This document shows, in pieces, positions 24,517 to 32,542 of a DNA stretch of 64,000 bases. The stretch is taken from assembly GCF_000445445.1 (NCBI RefSeq), contig NZ_ASXP01000005.1:248053-312052 (forward strand). Direction: 5' to 3'. The DNA comes from Sporomusa ovata DSM 2662. Lineage in GTDB: Bacteria > Bacillota > Negativicutes > Sporomusales > Sporomusaceae. Each line of letters opens with the position of its first letter. The first letter of the stretch is position 1. The position numbers and the translations under genes were made by a program. Under the pieces are notes generated by a model, which was given only the letters and a program-made list of their open reading frames with translations, was not told where the DNA came from and made no database searches.

Positions 24517-25791
24517 TTACATTCTTATGAAATTTATTACCAATTCCAAACAGTCTGGTACTGCTGTAGCAACTAACAACAGTACAGTTAACAAAATCAA
24601 CACAACTGTAAAAAACCAGGCAATCACATTGTACAGACGTGAATTTGAATAATTCTCCATTATATTCTTATCACTGGCGATTAAAACCATAAAAATTAAG
24701 ATAGGCGGTAATAATATACCATTTACTACCTGCGAGGTAAGCATGACATGATAAAGTGACAATCCAGGCAACAGTACTAAGGCGGCACCAATAGCGATTA
24801 GTGCCGTATATAAGCCGAAAAATACCGGAGCTTCTTCATACGACTTACTGATACCATGTTCAAAACCAAATGCTTCGCAGATAGCGTAGGCGGTGCTAAG
24901 AGGCAAAATAAACGCCGCCAGCATGGAAGCGCCAAATAAACCGAAAGCAAAAAGCATGCTAGCATATTTTCCGGCTAGTGGTTCCAAGGCAAGTGCTGCA
25001 TCTTTTGCCGTTTCGATTGATATATTGTTAACATACAATGTTGCTGCTGTAGCCACGATGATAAAGAATGCCACAAATCCAGTGAAGAAAGAGCCAATAA
25101 ACACATCCCAGCGAGTATAGGCGTAATCTTTTGCCATTATCCCTTTATCTACGATCGAAGCCTGAACATAAAATTGTCCCCAGGGTGTAATTGTTGTTCC
25201 AATTACGCCAATCGCCATGAAAAGGAATTCGGCATTCCAGGAGAAAGATGGTGTTACCGAGGCAACTATTACTTCCTGCCAAGGCGGGTTAATAATTATA
25301 CCTGAAATTACATAGCTAAAAAAAGTTATGCACAAAGCAAGGAAAATTTTCTCAATCCGGTCATAGCTACCCATAACTACCAGCCACCAAACCACTCCGG
25401 CGGTTAAAGGCACCGCTGCATATTTGCTCACACCAAATATTTCAAAGCTTGTGGCAATGCCCGAAAACTCTGAAGCAGTCGTGCCTATATTAGCAATAAG
25501 CAGTACAACCATTGCAAAAAGTGTCCATCGTACACCAAATTGTTCGCGGATTAAATCTGCAAGCCCTTTACCGGTGACAGCTCCGGTACGAGCGGAAATC
25601 TCCTGCGCAATAGCCAAACAAACAGTAGCAACAAACATAGTAAATAAAAGTGTATAACCATATTTTGCTCCTGCGGCTGCGTAGGTAGCAACACCGCCTG
25701 CATCGTTATCAGCAAATGCAGTCACAATACCTGGCCCCATAACAGCTAAAAAAATGCTAATACGCCCGCGAATGCCTTTAACCAATTTCAC
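24517..25791 (-). CDS. Nramp-related magnesium transporter (NRMT type)
   Basis: A 424-residue, 11-helix Nramp-fold transporter. GTG 25791 is chosen, eight bases after GGAGG; GTG codons at 25800 and 25797 are in frame but too close. The helix-1 motif, DPGN in Mn/Fe transporters, is DAGG here (AFADNDAGGVATY), and the helix-6 metal site, usually AxxMPHN, reads TTITPWG, so the soft-metal methionine is replaced by Thr. These changes are those expected of Mg-transporting Nramp relatives. It overlaps the upstream PRC/MgtE-N gene, and the pair is preceded by an M-box Mg riboswitch, which supports Mg as the substrate. Confidence 0.85.
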   Translation of the reverse strand: MKLVKGIRGRISIFLAVMGPGIVTAFADNDAGGVATYAAAGAKYGYTLLFTMFVATVCLAIAQEISARTGAVTGKGLADLIREQFGVRWTLFAMVVLLIANIGTTASEFSGIATSFEIFGVSKYAAVPLTAGVVWWLVVMGSYDRIEKIFLALCITFFSYVISGIIINPPWQEVIVASVTPSFSWNAEFLFMAIGVIGTTITPWGQFYVQASIVDKGIMAKDYAYTRWDVFIGSFFTGFVAFFIIVATAATLYVNNISIETAKDAALALEPLAGKYASMLFAFGLFGASMLAAFILPLSTAYAICEAFGFEHGISKSYEEAPVFFGLYTALIAIGAALVLLPGLSLYHVMLTSQVVNGILLPPILIFMVLIASDKNIMENYSNSRLYNVIAWFFTVVLILLTVLLLVATAVPDCLELVINFIRM

Positions 25792-25793
25792 TA

Positions 25794-27080
25794 TCACCAC
25801 CTCCAGAGCCGTCTATTGACAATGTACCCCGAGCTTACATCCCCTCTGCCGCGCTCAGGAATCAATATTTCTAATACATCGTCAACAGTTATAATTCCGA
25901 GCATTGTACTTTGTTCGTCAACTACGGGAACAGCCAGTAACCCGTACTTGTGTATAATGTCTGCCACCTTGCGGTGACTATCATCATGCCGTATATAGAT
26001 CACTTTTTCATGCATAATATGGCCTAAATTAGCTTGTGGTGATGCAAGAATAAGTTCACGTAACGAAAGCGCTCCCAATAACATTTCTTTTTCATCAAGA
26101 ACATATATATAATAAATCGTCTCGGCAATAGGCGCCAGCTCGCGTATTTTCTCAATTGCTGCTTCGGCTGTAATATTGGCGGACAAGCCGATATACTCGG
26201 TAGTCATCAACGCTCCGGCCGTGTCATCAGGATAATTCATCAACTCCTGAACTTCCTCAGCATCATCAGATTCCATTAAATTGAGCAATTCTTGTGATTT
26301 TTCGTCAGGAAGCTCACCTAATATATCGGCAGCTTCATCAGGTGGCATATCCTCCAAAAGGTCTGAGGCTTGTTCCTGGTCCATCTGGGTGATAATTTCA
26401 ATCTGCGTATCCAAGTCCATTTCTGCCAGTGCTTCAATGGCTTGCCGAGAGTCTAAATTTTTTATGAAGCTAGCTCTGCTGTTATAATCTAGCTGCTCAA
26501 CAATGTCCGCAATATCAGCGGGATGCAACTGACTGAATTGCTCTTTATCACGGCTAAGCTGCAGGCTGGACGTCCGGTTTTCCAATGGTTTAATAAACTG
26601 CCAGCCAATAAAATTGTGCGCCATATTTTTAACCAAAAACTCTAAACCGAGACGCCTAAATAATCCTCGTAAACCAATATCTACAGCCACTAATACTAAG
26701 CCCCGTTGCTTCTCGTGCGCTACCCATGTTAAGGTTATGTCGTTGACCCGAACCAGTTTCGATCCTTTAAAATCAATAATTTGCTTATCAAGCAGCCATT
26801 TGCGGACATAGATTTCATCATCCTGCAGCGGAATCATTATATAGGGTGCAAATTCTCCGTCAAGTTGTATATACTTACCGCTTACTTCTGATACAAACGT
26901 TATGGGAACAACCCCCTGGGTATTTCGCCCATACTTGATGCCAGTTACTCGTGGTGCGACGCCGTCCCATTTGACTACCATGTCTTTAACCTTACCTATG
27001 CGTTGTCCAGCCACGTCAAGAATTGGTTTTCCCAGGAGTTGACTGAAATAAAATTCACCGAAAAACGCTGCCATAGTCAT
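25794..27080 (-). CDS. PRC-barrel / MgtE-N / CBS magnesium regulatory protein
   Basis: A 428-residue soluble protein from ATG 27080 with AGGAGG seven bases upstream. Two PRC-barrel-like segments (about 10-165; GKPILDVAGQRIGKVKDMVV, and DFKGSKLVRVNDITLTW) precede an MgtE_N superhelical domain (about 190-290; HPADIADIVEQLD, DLDTQIEIITQMDQEQASDLLEDMPPDEAADILGEL) and two CBS motifs (about 300-415). It has the cytosolic Mg-sensing half of MgtE but no channel helices. Its stop overlaps the Nramp-type transporter gene, so it probably gates or senses for that transporter. The M-box leader controls both. Confidence 0.88.
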   Translation of the reverse strand: MTMAAFFGEFYFSQLLGKPILDVAGQRIGKVKDMVVKWDGVAPRVTGIKYGRNTQGVVPITFVSEVSGKYIQLDGEFAPYIMIPLQDDEIYVRKWLLDKQIIDFKGSKLVRVNDITLTWVAHEKQRGLVLVAVDIGLRGLFRRLGLEFLVKNMAHNFIGWQFIKPLENRTSSLQLSRDKEQFSQLHPADIADIVEQLDYNSRASFIKNLDSRQAIEALAEMDLDTQIEIITQMDQEQASDLLEDMPPDEAADILGELPDEKSQELLNLMESDDAEEVQELMNYPDDTAGALMTTEYIGLSANITAEAAIEKIRELAPIAETIYYIYVLDEKEMLLGALSLRELILASPQANLGHIMHEKVIYIRHDDSHRKVADIIHKYGLLAVPVVDEQSTMLGIITVDDVLEILIPERGRGDVSSGYIVNRRLWRW

Positions 27081-27185
27081 ACCATTACCTCCTCTATACA
27101 TCGGTCCGGCCAATTAATTTTACTGTAAACGATAGGCCGACTTTTGCTTGTTGCAACACCGCCTCCTCGGCTATCAGAGTATGCA

Positions 27186-27227
27186 TAAAACAAAGTAGAC
27201 CTTCTCCTGTTTGTGAAGAAGGCCTAT
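27186..27227 (-). terminator. M-box expression-platform terminator
   Basis: On the minus strand, AGGCCTTCTTC pairs with GGAGAAGGTCT around a 7-base loop, followed by ACTTTGTTTT. It lies between the M-box aptamer and the PRC/MgtE-N gene, where Mg-bound aptamer would favour termination. Confidence 0.7.
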
Positions 27228-27259
27228 CAGTAGTCAATGAGCAGCAATGTTTGCGACCT

Positions 27260-27420
27260 CCTCTACTCGTTTAGTTTTAGCACTGCATAACGTAGAGCTC
27301 GATTCTTACTCAGCCACATTAAGTAAAACCTTAATTCGGTAGTACCTGTTAACCCATTGGCGTCTCTCGACGTTTCCGGGTAGTGGCATTTTTTTATGCA
27401 GGAGCCTCACCTAACAGAGA
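27260..27420 (-). promoter_or_regulatory. M-box (ykoK) magnesium riboswitch
   Basis: On the minus strand the conserved core segments appear in order: GTTAGGTGAGGCTCCTGC, ATGCCACTACCCGG, AGACGCCAATGGGT, AACAGGTACTACCG, TTTACTTAATGTGGCTGAG and GCAGTGCTAAAACTAAACG. These match the M-box consensus in spacing and sequence. Downstream are a terminator hairpin and the Mg transport genes. High Mg should stop transcription. Confidence 0.92.
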
Positions 27421-27628
27421 ATTGTTTAGTTTAGTGTATGATTTAACAGGCAGGAATGTCACTTAATAGTGAGTTAACTGACATATTCCTCTGGGATTTT
27501 ATAGATATCATTCAGACATTTTAATCAGACCACCATCAACGTAATGTCTTATTCTTTATGTAACATTACATTGATAATCGCAATATAGTATATAAACCAG
27601 TAATTCTTTAGCTAGGGAGGGTATCTTT

Positions 27629-27715
27629 ATGCCAGAGTTATTAGCGGCAATCTCCCTACTTGGTCTAGTCGGCATTGGTGTATTCACGTACCTTCAGTCC
27701 TGCCGCAAAAACTAG
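27629..27715 (+). CDS. 28-residue single-helix membrane peptide
   Basis: ATG 27629 has GGGAGGG nine bases upstream. The product, MPELLAAISLLGLVGIGVF plus TYLQSCRKN, is one membrane helix with a short basic, Cys-containing tail. Its stop codon lies in the left arm of a terminator, so this is a self-contained small gene on the opposite strand from both neighbours. I do not recognise it; size and form recall small transporter-subunit or stress peptides. Confidence 0.6.
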   Translation: MPELLAAISLLGLVGIGVFTYLQSCRKN

Positions 27716-27742
27716 GCGACACTTTGCTGTCGCCTGGTTTTT
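27714..27742 (+). terminator. Terminator of the 28-residue peptide gene
   Basis: A perfect 8-base stem (AGGCGACA at 27714-27721, TGTCGCCT at 27728-27735), a 6-base loop and GGTTTTTGTTG. The stop TAG forms its first bases. Confidence 0.85.
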
Positions 27743-27766
27743 GTTGTCTGTAACCCCATATTCGAC

Positions 27767-30235
27767 TTATATGAATAAATTTACATTGGAATCTTCTGCT
27801 TCGTTTAGATAATAACCGACACCGCCATATTTTATGCCGTCAATCAGTTCTTCCGGCTGTAAACCCATTACATCCATAGACATTTGGCAAGCGACTATCT
27901 CAATTCCTGAAGCTAAGGCCGCTTGAATAAGTTCTTCGAGAGAACTTACATTTTTATTTTTCATCACCATACGCATCATTTTACTCCCCATCCCCATCAT
28001 ATTCATATTGGAGAGTTTTAGCTCTTTACTGCCTTTGGGCATCATTAGACCAAACATTTTATCAATAAAACCTTTCTTTACGGAAACATTTTCGGATTTT
28101 CTCAAAATATTTAAACCCCAGAAGGTGAAAAATAAAGTCACCTTTTTTCCCATCGAAGCCGCACCGTTGGCTATGATAAAGGCAGCCATAGCCTTGTCGA
28201 GATCTCCACTAAAGACTACTATGGTTTTGTTGTCTTTCATTGGCAGATTGGACAAACTCTGATTTGTAATTTTAGGATCACTGCCTTTTTTTATATAGGC
28301 TATAATTTGACTTTGCTCTTTCTTTATATCGAGAAGTTCATTTTTTGTTCGGAGGCACCAGGCTTTACTATCTTCATAGAAACCTGGATCAGAGACCACT
28401 ACTTTAAGGATTTGGCCGTTGGCCATTCCGTCAATTGATGCTTTAACTTGCATTAATGGACCGGGACAGCTTAGCCCGCTAGCATCCAATAATTTATCAT
28501 AGTCCTTTGTTTGGAATTTAGCCTCTTTAATAAGTTGCGTATCAGTATCTATGCTAGATTTCTTCTTAGAAACAGCGGCAGTAGTATCTGGTTTAAAGCG
28601 CAGTGCGGATGCGGATTTATAACCGCCAGTCATATTTTTAACGTTAAAACCATGTTGGGTTAAAATTCGCGCAGCGATATAGCCCCGCAATCCTACCTGG
28701 CAGTATGCTAGAATTGGTTTGTTTTTATCCAGATTGTCTAACTTTTGTCTCAGTTTATCAACAGGGAGGTTAATAGCTCCTTCCAAATGGCCATTTTCAA
28801 ACTCAAATTCAGTTCGGACATCCACTAATTGAGTTTCTTCTTTATTGTAGTTTTCCAATTCCTCGTAAATAAACGTTTCTACACGACCTGCCAAGACATT
28901 TTCTGCTACATAGCCAGCCATATTAACAGGATCTTTAGCTGAAGAAAAAGGCGGTGCATAGCAAAGTTCAAGTTCTGTCAAATCCGATACTTTGCCCTTA
29001 AGACGAATTACAGTAGCAATTACGTCAATACGTTTATCTACGCCGTCAGAGCCAACTCCCTGCGCTCCCAAAATAGTACCTTCCTCATTAAAGATAAGCT
29101 TTAATGACAATGGCAATGCTCCCGGATAGTAAGAAGCATGGGATACAGGATGCACATAAATTACCTTATAAGGAATAGTTAGTCGTTTGAGTGTTCTTTC
29201 GTTACTACCTGTACTTGCGGCCGTTAGACCGAAAACCTTGAGTATCGAGGTTCCCTGAGTCCCCTTATAGGTGGAAGTTAATCCAGCAATATTATCGGCG
29301 GCAATTCTTCCTTGCTTATTCGCTGGACCAGCCAAAGGAATTGCCACATTTTGTTTGGTTACAAAGTCAACAACTTCAATGGCATCACCTAAAGCATAAA
29401 CACCTGGACAGGAAGTTTCCAGCTTTTCATTAACAAGAATGTGCCCTTTAACCCCTAATTCGATGCCGCTGTCTTTAAGAAACCTGGTGTCTGGTGTTAC
29501 GCCAATAGCTAGAATAACCGTATCAGCAGTAAGTATTTTACCACTGTTCAAAATGACTTCAATCGTGCTGCCTTTATCTGCAAAGGATTTTACTCCATCG
29601 TTTAGCAAAAGTTTTACATTATTATCCTCTAATTCCTTTTCCACAATAACTGCCATGTCTGTGTCAAAAGGCGGTAAGATATGAGGTGCTGCTTCTACCA
29701 GAGTTACTTCTAACCCACGGTCTTTCAGGTTTTCCGCCATTTCCACACCGATAAAACCGCCACCAATAACGACTGCCTGTTTGACTTCTTGTTTTTCAAT
29801 AAAACTTTTTATCGTATCGGTATCTGGAATATTTCTTAATGTGAAAATCTTATCACTGTCAATTCCCGGGATGGACGGTCTAATCGCTTTAGCCCCCGGA
29901 GATAATACTAGATAGTCATAGGATTCTTCATAGATGCCTCTGTCTTTACTGTTTACTGTTACTGTTTTTCGATCAGGATTAATACTAGTTACATCACTAT
30001 GAATACGGACATCAATAGCAAACCGTTCTTGCATACTTTGTGGTGTCTGCACCAGCAGCTTACTTCTCTCCTTGATGTTTTGTCCGATATAATATGGCAA
30101 GCCACAGTTTGCAAAGGAAATATGCTCATCCCTCTCAAACATAATGATTTCAGCTGTTTCGTCTAATCTTCTCAGTCTTGCTGCCGCTGATGCTCCTCCG
30201 GCAACTCCACCAACTAATAATACCTTTTTAGCCAT
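27767..30235 (-). CDS. CoA-disulfide reductase fused to rhodanese, TusA and DsrE-like domains
   Basis: An 822-residue, four-part sulfur-handling protein. About 1-440: a FAD/NAD(P)H pyridine nucleotide-disulfide reductase with the single active Cys in FANCGLPYYIG, typical of CoADR/NADH-dependent persulfide reductases. About 455-545: rhodanese with active Cys in LAYCQVGLRGY. About 580-650: a TusA domain with ASGLSCPGPLMQVK. About 660-822: a DsrE/DsrE2-like domain with VACQMSMDVMGL. The chain could accept sulfane sulfur and reduce or relay it. ATG 30235 has a GGAGGTA site. An ArsR regulator lies directly upstream in the same direction, so the pair is probably an operon responding to sulfur species. 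Confidence 0.92.
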   Translation of the reverse strand: MAKKVLLVGGVAGGASAAARLRRLDETAEIIMFERDEHISFANCGLPYYIGQNIKERSKLLVQTPQSMQERFAIDVRIHSDVTSINPDRKTVTVNSKDRGIYEESYDYLVLSPGAKAIRPSIPGIDSDKIFTLRNIPDTDTIKSFIEKQEVKQAVVIGGGFIGVEMAENLKDRGLEVTLVEAAPHILPPFDTDMAVIVEKELEDNNVKLLLNDGVKSFADKGSTIEVILNSGKILTADTVILAIGVTPDTRFLKDSGIELGVKGHILVNEKLETSCPGVYALGDAIEVVDFVTKQNVAIPLAGPANKQGRIAADNIAGLTSTYKGTQGTSILKVFGLTAASTGSNERTLKRLTIPYKVIYVHPVSHASYYPGALPLSLKLIFNEEGTILGAQGVGSDGVDKRIDVIATVIRLKGKVSDLTELELCYAPPFSSAKDPVNMAGYVAENVLAGRVETFIYEELENYNKEETQLVDVRTEFEFENGHLEGAINLPVDKLRQKLDNLDKNKPILAYCQVGLRGYIAARILTQHGFNVKNMTGGYKSASALRFKPDTTAAVSKKKSSIDTDTQLIKEAKFQTKDYDKLLDASGLSCPGPLMQVKASIDGMANGQILKVVVSDPGFYEDSKAWCLRTKNELLDIKKEQSQIIAYIKKGSDPKITNQSLSNLPMKDNKTIVVFSGDLDKAMAAFIIANGAASMGKKVTLFFTFWGLNILRKSENVSVKKGFIDKMFGLMMPKGSKELKLSNMNMMGMGSKMMRMVMKNKNVSSLEELIQAALASGIEIVACQMSMDVMGLQPEELIDGIKYGGVGYYLNEAEDSNVNLFI

Positions 30236-30278
30236 GATAATACCTCCTTCAAAAATTTAAGTGAAAAACAAACTCCTT

Positions 30279-30569
30279 TTATGTCCTGGTTTTAAATAGG
30301 ACATTGACCAAGGCTATTGCTTTCTGATCGCGTACTTTATAATTAATCTCCAACCCATTGCGAACACCTTCAATAACACCGGCTGCTCTTAATTTTTGCA
30401 AATGCTGGGATATTGTTGATTGAGGAGCATTTAGACAATTCTGCATGTGTGAAACATTGCATTCACCTTTTTCAATCAAACCTTTTACAATACATAGTCT
30501 AATTGGATGAGCAAGCACTTTCAGAAGCTCCGCCGCTTCAGTAAATAGGGAAAGATCACCAACATCCAT
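30279..30569 (-). CDS. ArsR-family repressor, possible sulfur/redox sensor
   Basis: A 96-residue winged-helix regulator. ATG 30569 has AGAAGGG nine bases upstream. The HTH (NCLNAPQSTISQHLQKLRAAGVIEGVRNG) is clear. Cys26, Cys37 and Cys45 lie in and before the recognition region; there is no CVCD metal-box like that of CadC, so thiol chemistry is more likely than metal sensing, as in BigR/SqrR-type persulfide sensors. This is inference from context: it is co-directional with and 43 bases from the CoADR-rhodanese gene. An AT-rich imperfect palindrome upstream could be its operator. Confidence 0.82.
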   Translation of the reverse strand: MDVGDLSLFTEAAELLKVLAHPIRLCIVKGLIEKGECNVSHMQNCLNAPQSTISQHLQKLRAAGVIEGVRNGLEINYKVRDQKAIALVNVLFKTRT

Positions 30570-30698
30570 GTATATCAACCCTTCTTTGTTTATATTTATT
30601 TATTTATATATTACAATATTACGATATATATGTCAAGTCCTTCTAAGGCGGGTTGCAAAAAAATTGACAAATTATAGCGGCCCATGTTACTATTAAAT

Positions 30699-30714
30699 AA
30701 ACAAACGATTGTTT
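30699..30714. promoter_or_regulatory. TetR operator 1
   Basis: AAACAAACGATTGTTT differs in one base from the perfect palindrome at 31439-31454. It lies 46 bases before the tetR ATG, placed for autorepression. Confidence 0.75.
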
Positions 30715-30759
30715 GAATTAAAGTAAGACATACTTACATTTCTAAAAGAGGTTGTTGTC

Positions 30760-31368
30760 ATGGAAAATAAGACCCGATTAAAATTGATTGAAGTTGCAAC
30801 CGAACTGTTTGCTATCAAAGGCTTTGCCTCTGTATCAGTGCGCGAACTGACCGTGGCCGCTCAAATTAACGTATCTGCTATTTCTTATTATTTTAATGGC
30901 AAGGAGGGACTTTACGAGGCCGTATTGACTGAACAGCTTTCTCCCATTCTGCAGGTAATGAAGGAAGTACAAAAAAATAATTCTACCTCGCCTGTCACAC
31001 GACTCACCCTTTATGCCGACCAGATTGCGCATATACATGCGCTGCGCCCCCTTATATCCCGTTTTATATACAGCGAAGTGACGAATCCTACAGAATATGG
31101 TGCACCTATTATCGAAAAACATCTCTCGCAGGTCTATCAGTTTATAACCGCTACCTTACGGGAAGGCATTGCCAGCGGTTGCCTGAGGGGAGACTTAAAT
31201 ATTACCTATGCAGCAGTTTCGCTAGTTGGTATTCTAAACTTTTATTTCATTGTCAAACCTTTTGTTACCAAGCTTTTTCCCTTGCCAGAACATGCCGATA
31301 ATGAATCTGAATATGTAGCGCATGCCTTTCGTGTTTATCTGCACGGCATTATGAATTCGGAAACCTAG
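30760..31368 (+). CDS. TetR/AcrR-family regulator of an efflux system
   Basis: A 202-residue repressor with an N-terminal HTH (TELFAIKGFASVSVRELTVAAQINVSAISYYFNGKEGLYEAVL) and a helical ligand-binding C-terminus of the CerR/DUF1956 type (HLSQVYQFITATLREGIASGCLRGDLN). It is followed by co-directional emrA- and emrB-like genes, and near-identical palindromes lie before it and before emrA. It should repress both until an effector, perhaps an exported toxic compound, binds. Confidence 0.88.
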   Translation: MENKTRLKLIEVATELFAIKGFASVSVRELTVAAQINVSAISYYFNGKEGLYEAVLTEQLSPILQVMKEVQKNNSTSPVTRLTLYADQIAHIHALRPLISRFIYSEVTNPTEYGAPIIEKHLSQVYQFITATLREGIASGCLRGDLNITYAAVSLVGILNFYFIVKPFVTKLFPLPEHADNESEYVAHAFRVYLHGIMNSET

Positions 31369-31438
31369 GACCTATGTAGTTGCAAGTCCAAAACAAATAC
31401 TACAAGTTATAAAGATGTATGATTGTCTCAGTTTATTC

Positions 31439-31454
31439 AAACAAACGTTTGTTT
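31439..31454. promoter_or_regulatory. TetR operator 2
   Basis: AAACAAACGTTTGTTT is a perfect 16-base palindrome 33 bases before the emrA-like start, matching operator 1 in 15 of 16 bases. Confidence 0.8.
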
Positions 31455-31486
31455 ATTGCTAAATTTTTTAGGAAAAGAGAGATTGT

Positions 31487-32542
31487 ATGAAACTACCATC
31501 AAAATTCATGAAACTTATTACTGTTCTTTTGGCAGTTATTGTTGGCTCTGGTGGCTATTATTATTTTCACCATGGTGAGGTATCAACAGACAATGCCACC
31601 ATTGAAGGGCGCACAGTCGTTTTAAGTCCAAAGGTACAAGGTTATGTAAAAACGTTGAATATACAAGACAATCAAATGGTTAAAGCTGGTGATGTCCTGA
31701 TGGAAATTGATCCGACTGACTATATTATCCGTCGCGACCGGGCCAAAGCCGCATTGTTGGCTGCTCAAGCGGCTGCCAACGCTTCTCACAATAATCTGGC
31801 AACAACCACTGTTTCCGCATCATCCAATATTGATGCCTCTGCTGCTCAGGTGGCATCAGCTCAGGCAACCTGGGAAAAATCACTAGCTGATAAACAGCGC
31901 ATGGAAAGCCTGTTCACTGCGGGTGCCTGTTCCCGTCAGCAGCTGGATCAAGCAATTGCAACAGAAAAAGCAGATCATTCCGCTTTGGATAAATTACAGG
32001 CCGATCTTCGTACAGCCAAAACAGCACCCAGTGTAATTGCAGCAGCTAAAGATACTGGTGACCAACTTTTGGCTCAGGTGCAGCAGGCCCAAGCAGATTT
32101 AGCACAAGCTGAAACGGATCTGGCCAATACCAAAATCACTGCCCCGATGGATGGACGGATTACCAAACGCAGCGTGGAAACCGGCAACTATGTCCAGGCA
32201 GGCCAGCAACTGGCCTCGCTAGTTGGGACAGAATTATGGATTGTTGCTAATTTCAAAGAAACACAACTGGATCATATGCGTCCCGGTCAACCTGTCGATA
32301 TCCGCATTGACGCCTTTCCCAGCGTGAAATTGCACGGCAGAATAGATAGCTTTCAAGCAGGAACGGGTTCTCATTTTTCTCTTTTTCCAGCGGAGAATGC
32401 TACCGGTAATTTTGTTAAAACCGTACAACGTGTTCCCGTAAAAATTGTGTTTGATAATCCACCTGATGCTACTCTTCCTTTAGGGCCGGGGATGTCAGTT
32501 ATACCTACTGTATATACTGAAAACTCGGGAGCAACAATATGA
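31487..32542 (+). CDS. emrA: EmrA/HlyD-type membrane fusion protein
   Basis: A 351-residue periplasmic adaptor. It has one N-terminal membrane helix (about 9-28), the biotinyl-lipoyl-like start VSTDNATIEGRTVVLSPKVQGYVKTLNIQDNQMVKAGDVLMEID, a coiled-coil hairpin (about 90-205, rich in Ala and Gln) and a beta-barrel part (TDLANTKITAPMDGRITKRSVETGNYV). Family members connect an inner-membrane MFS pump to an outer-membrane channel, which suits a diderm Firmicute. Its stop overlaps the emrB start by four bases. Confidence 0.92.
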   Translation: MKLPSKFMKLITVLLAVIVGSGGYYYFHHGEVSTDNATIEGRTVVLSPKVQGYVKTLNIQDNQMVKAGDVLMEIDPTDYIIRRDRAKAALLAAQAAANASHNNLATTTVSASSNIDASAAQVASAQATWEKSLADKQRMESLFTAGACSRQQLDQAIATEKADHSALDKLQADLRTAKTAPSVIAAAKDTGDQLLAQVQQAQADLAQAETDLANTKITAPMDGRITKRSVETGNYVQAGQQLASLVGTELWIVANFKETQLDHMRPGQPVDIRIDAFPSVKLHGRIDSFQAGTGSHFSLFPAENATGNFVKTVQRVPVKIVFDNPPDATLPLGPGMSVIPTVYTENSGATI

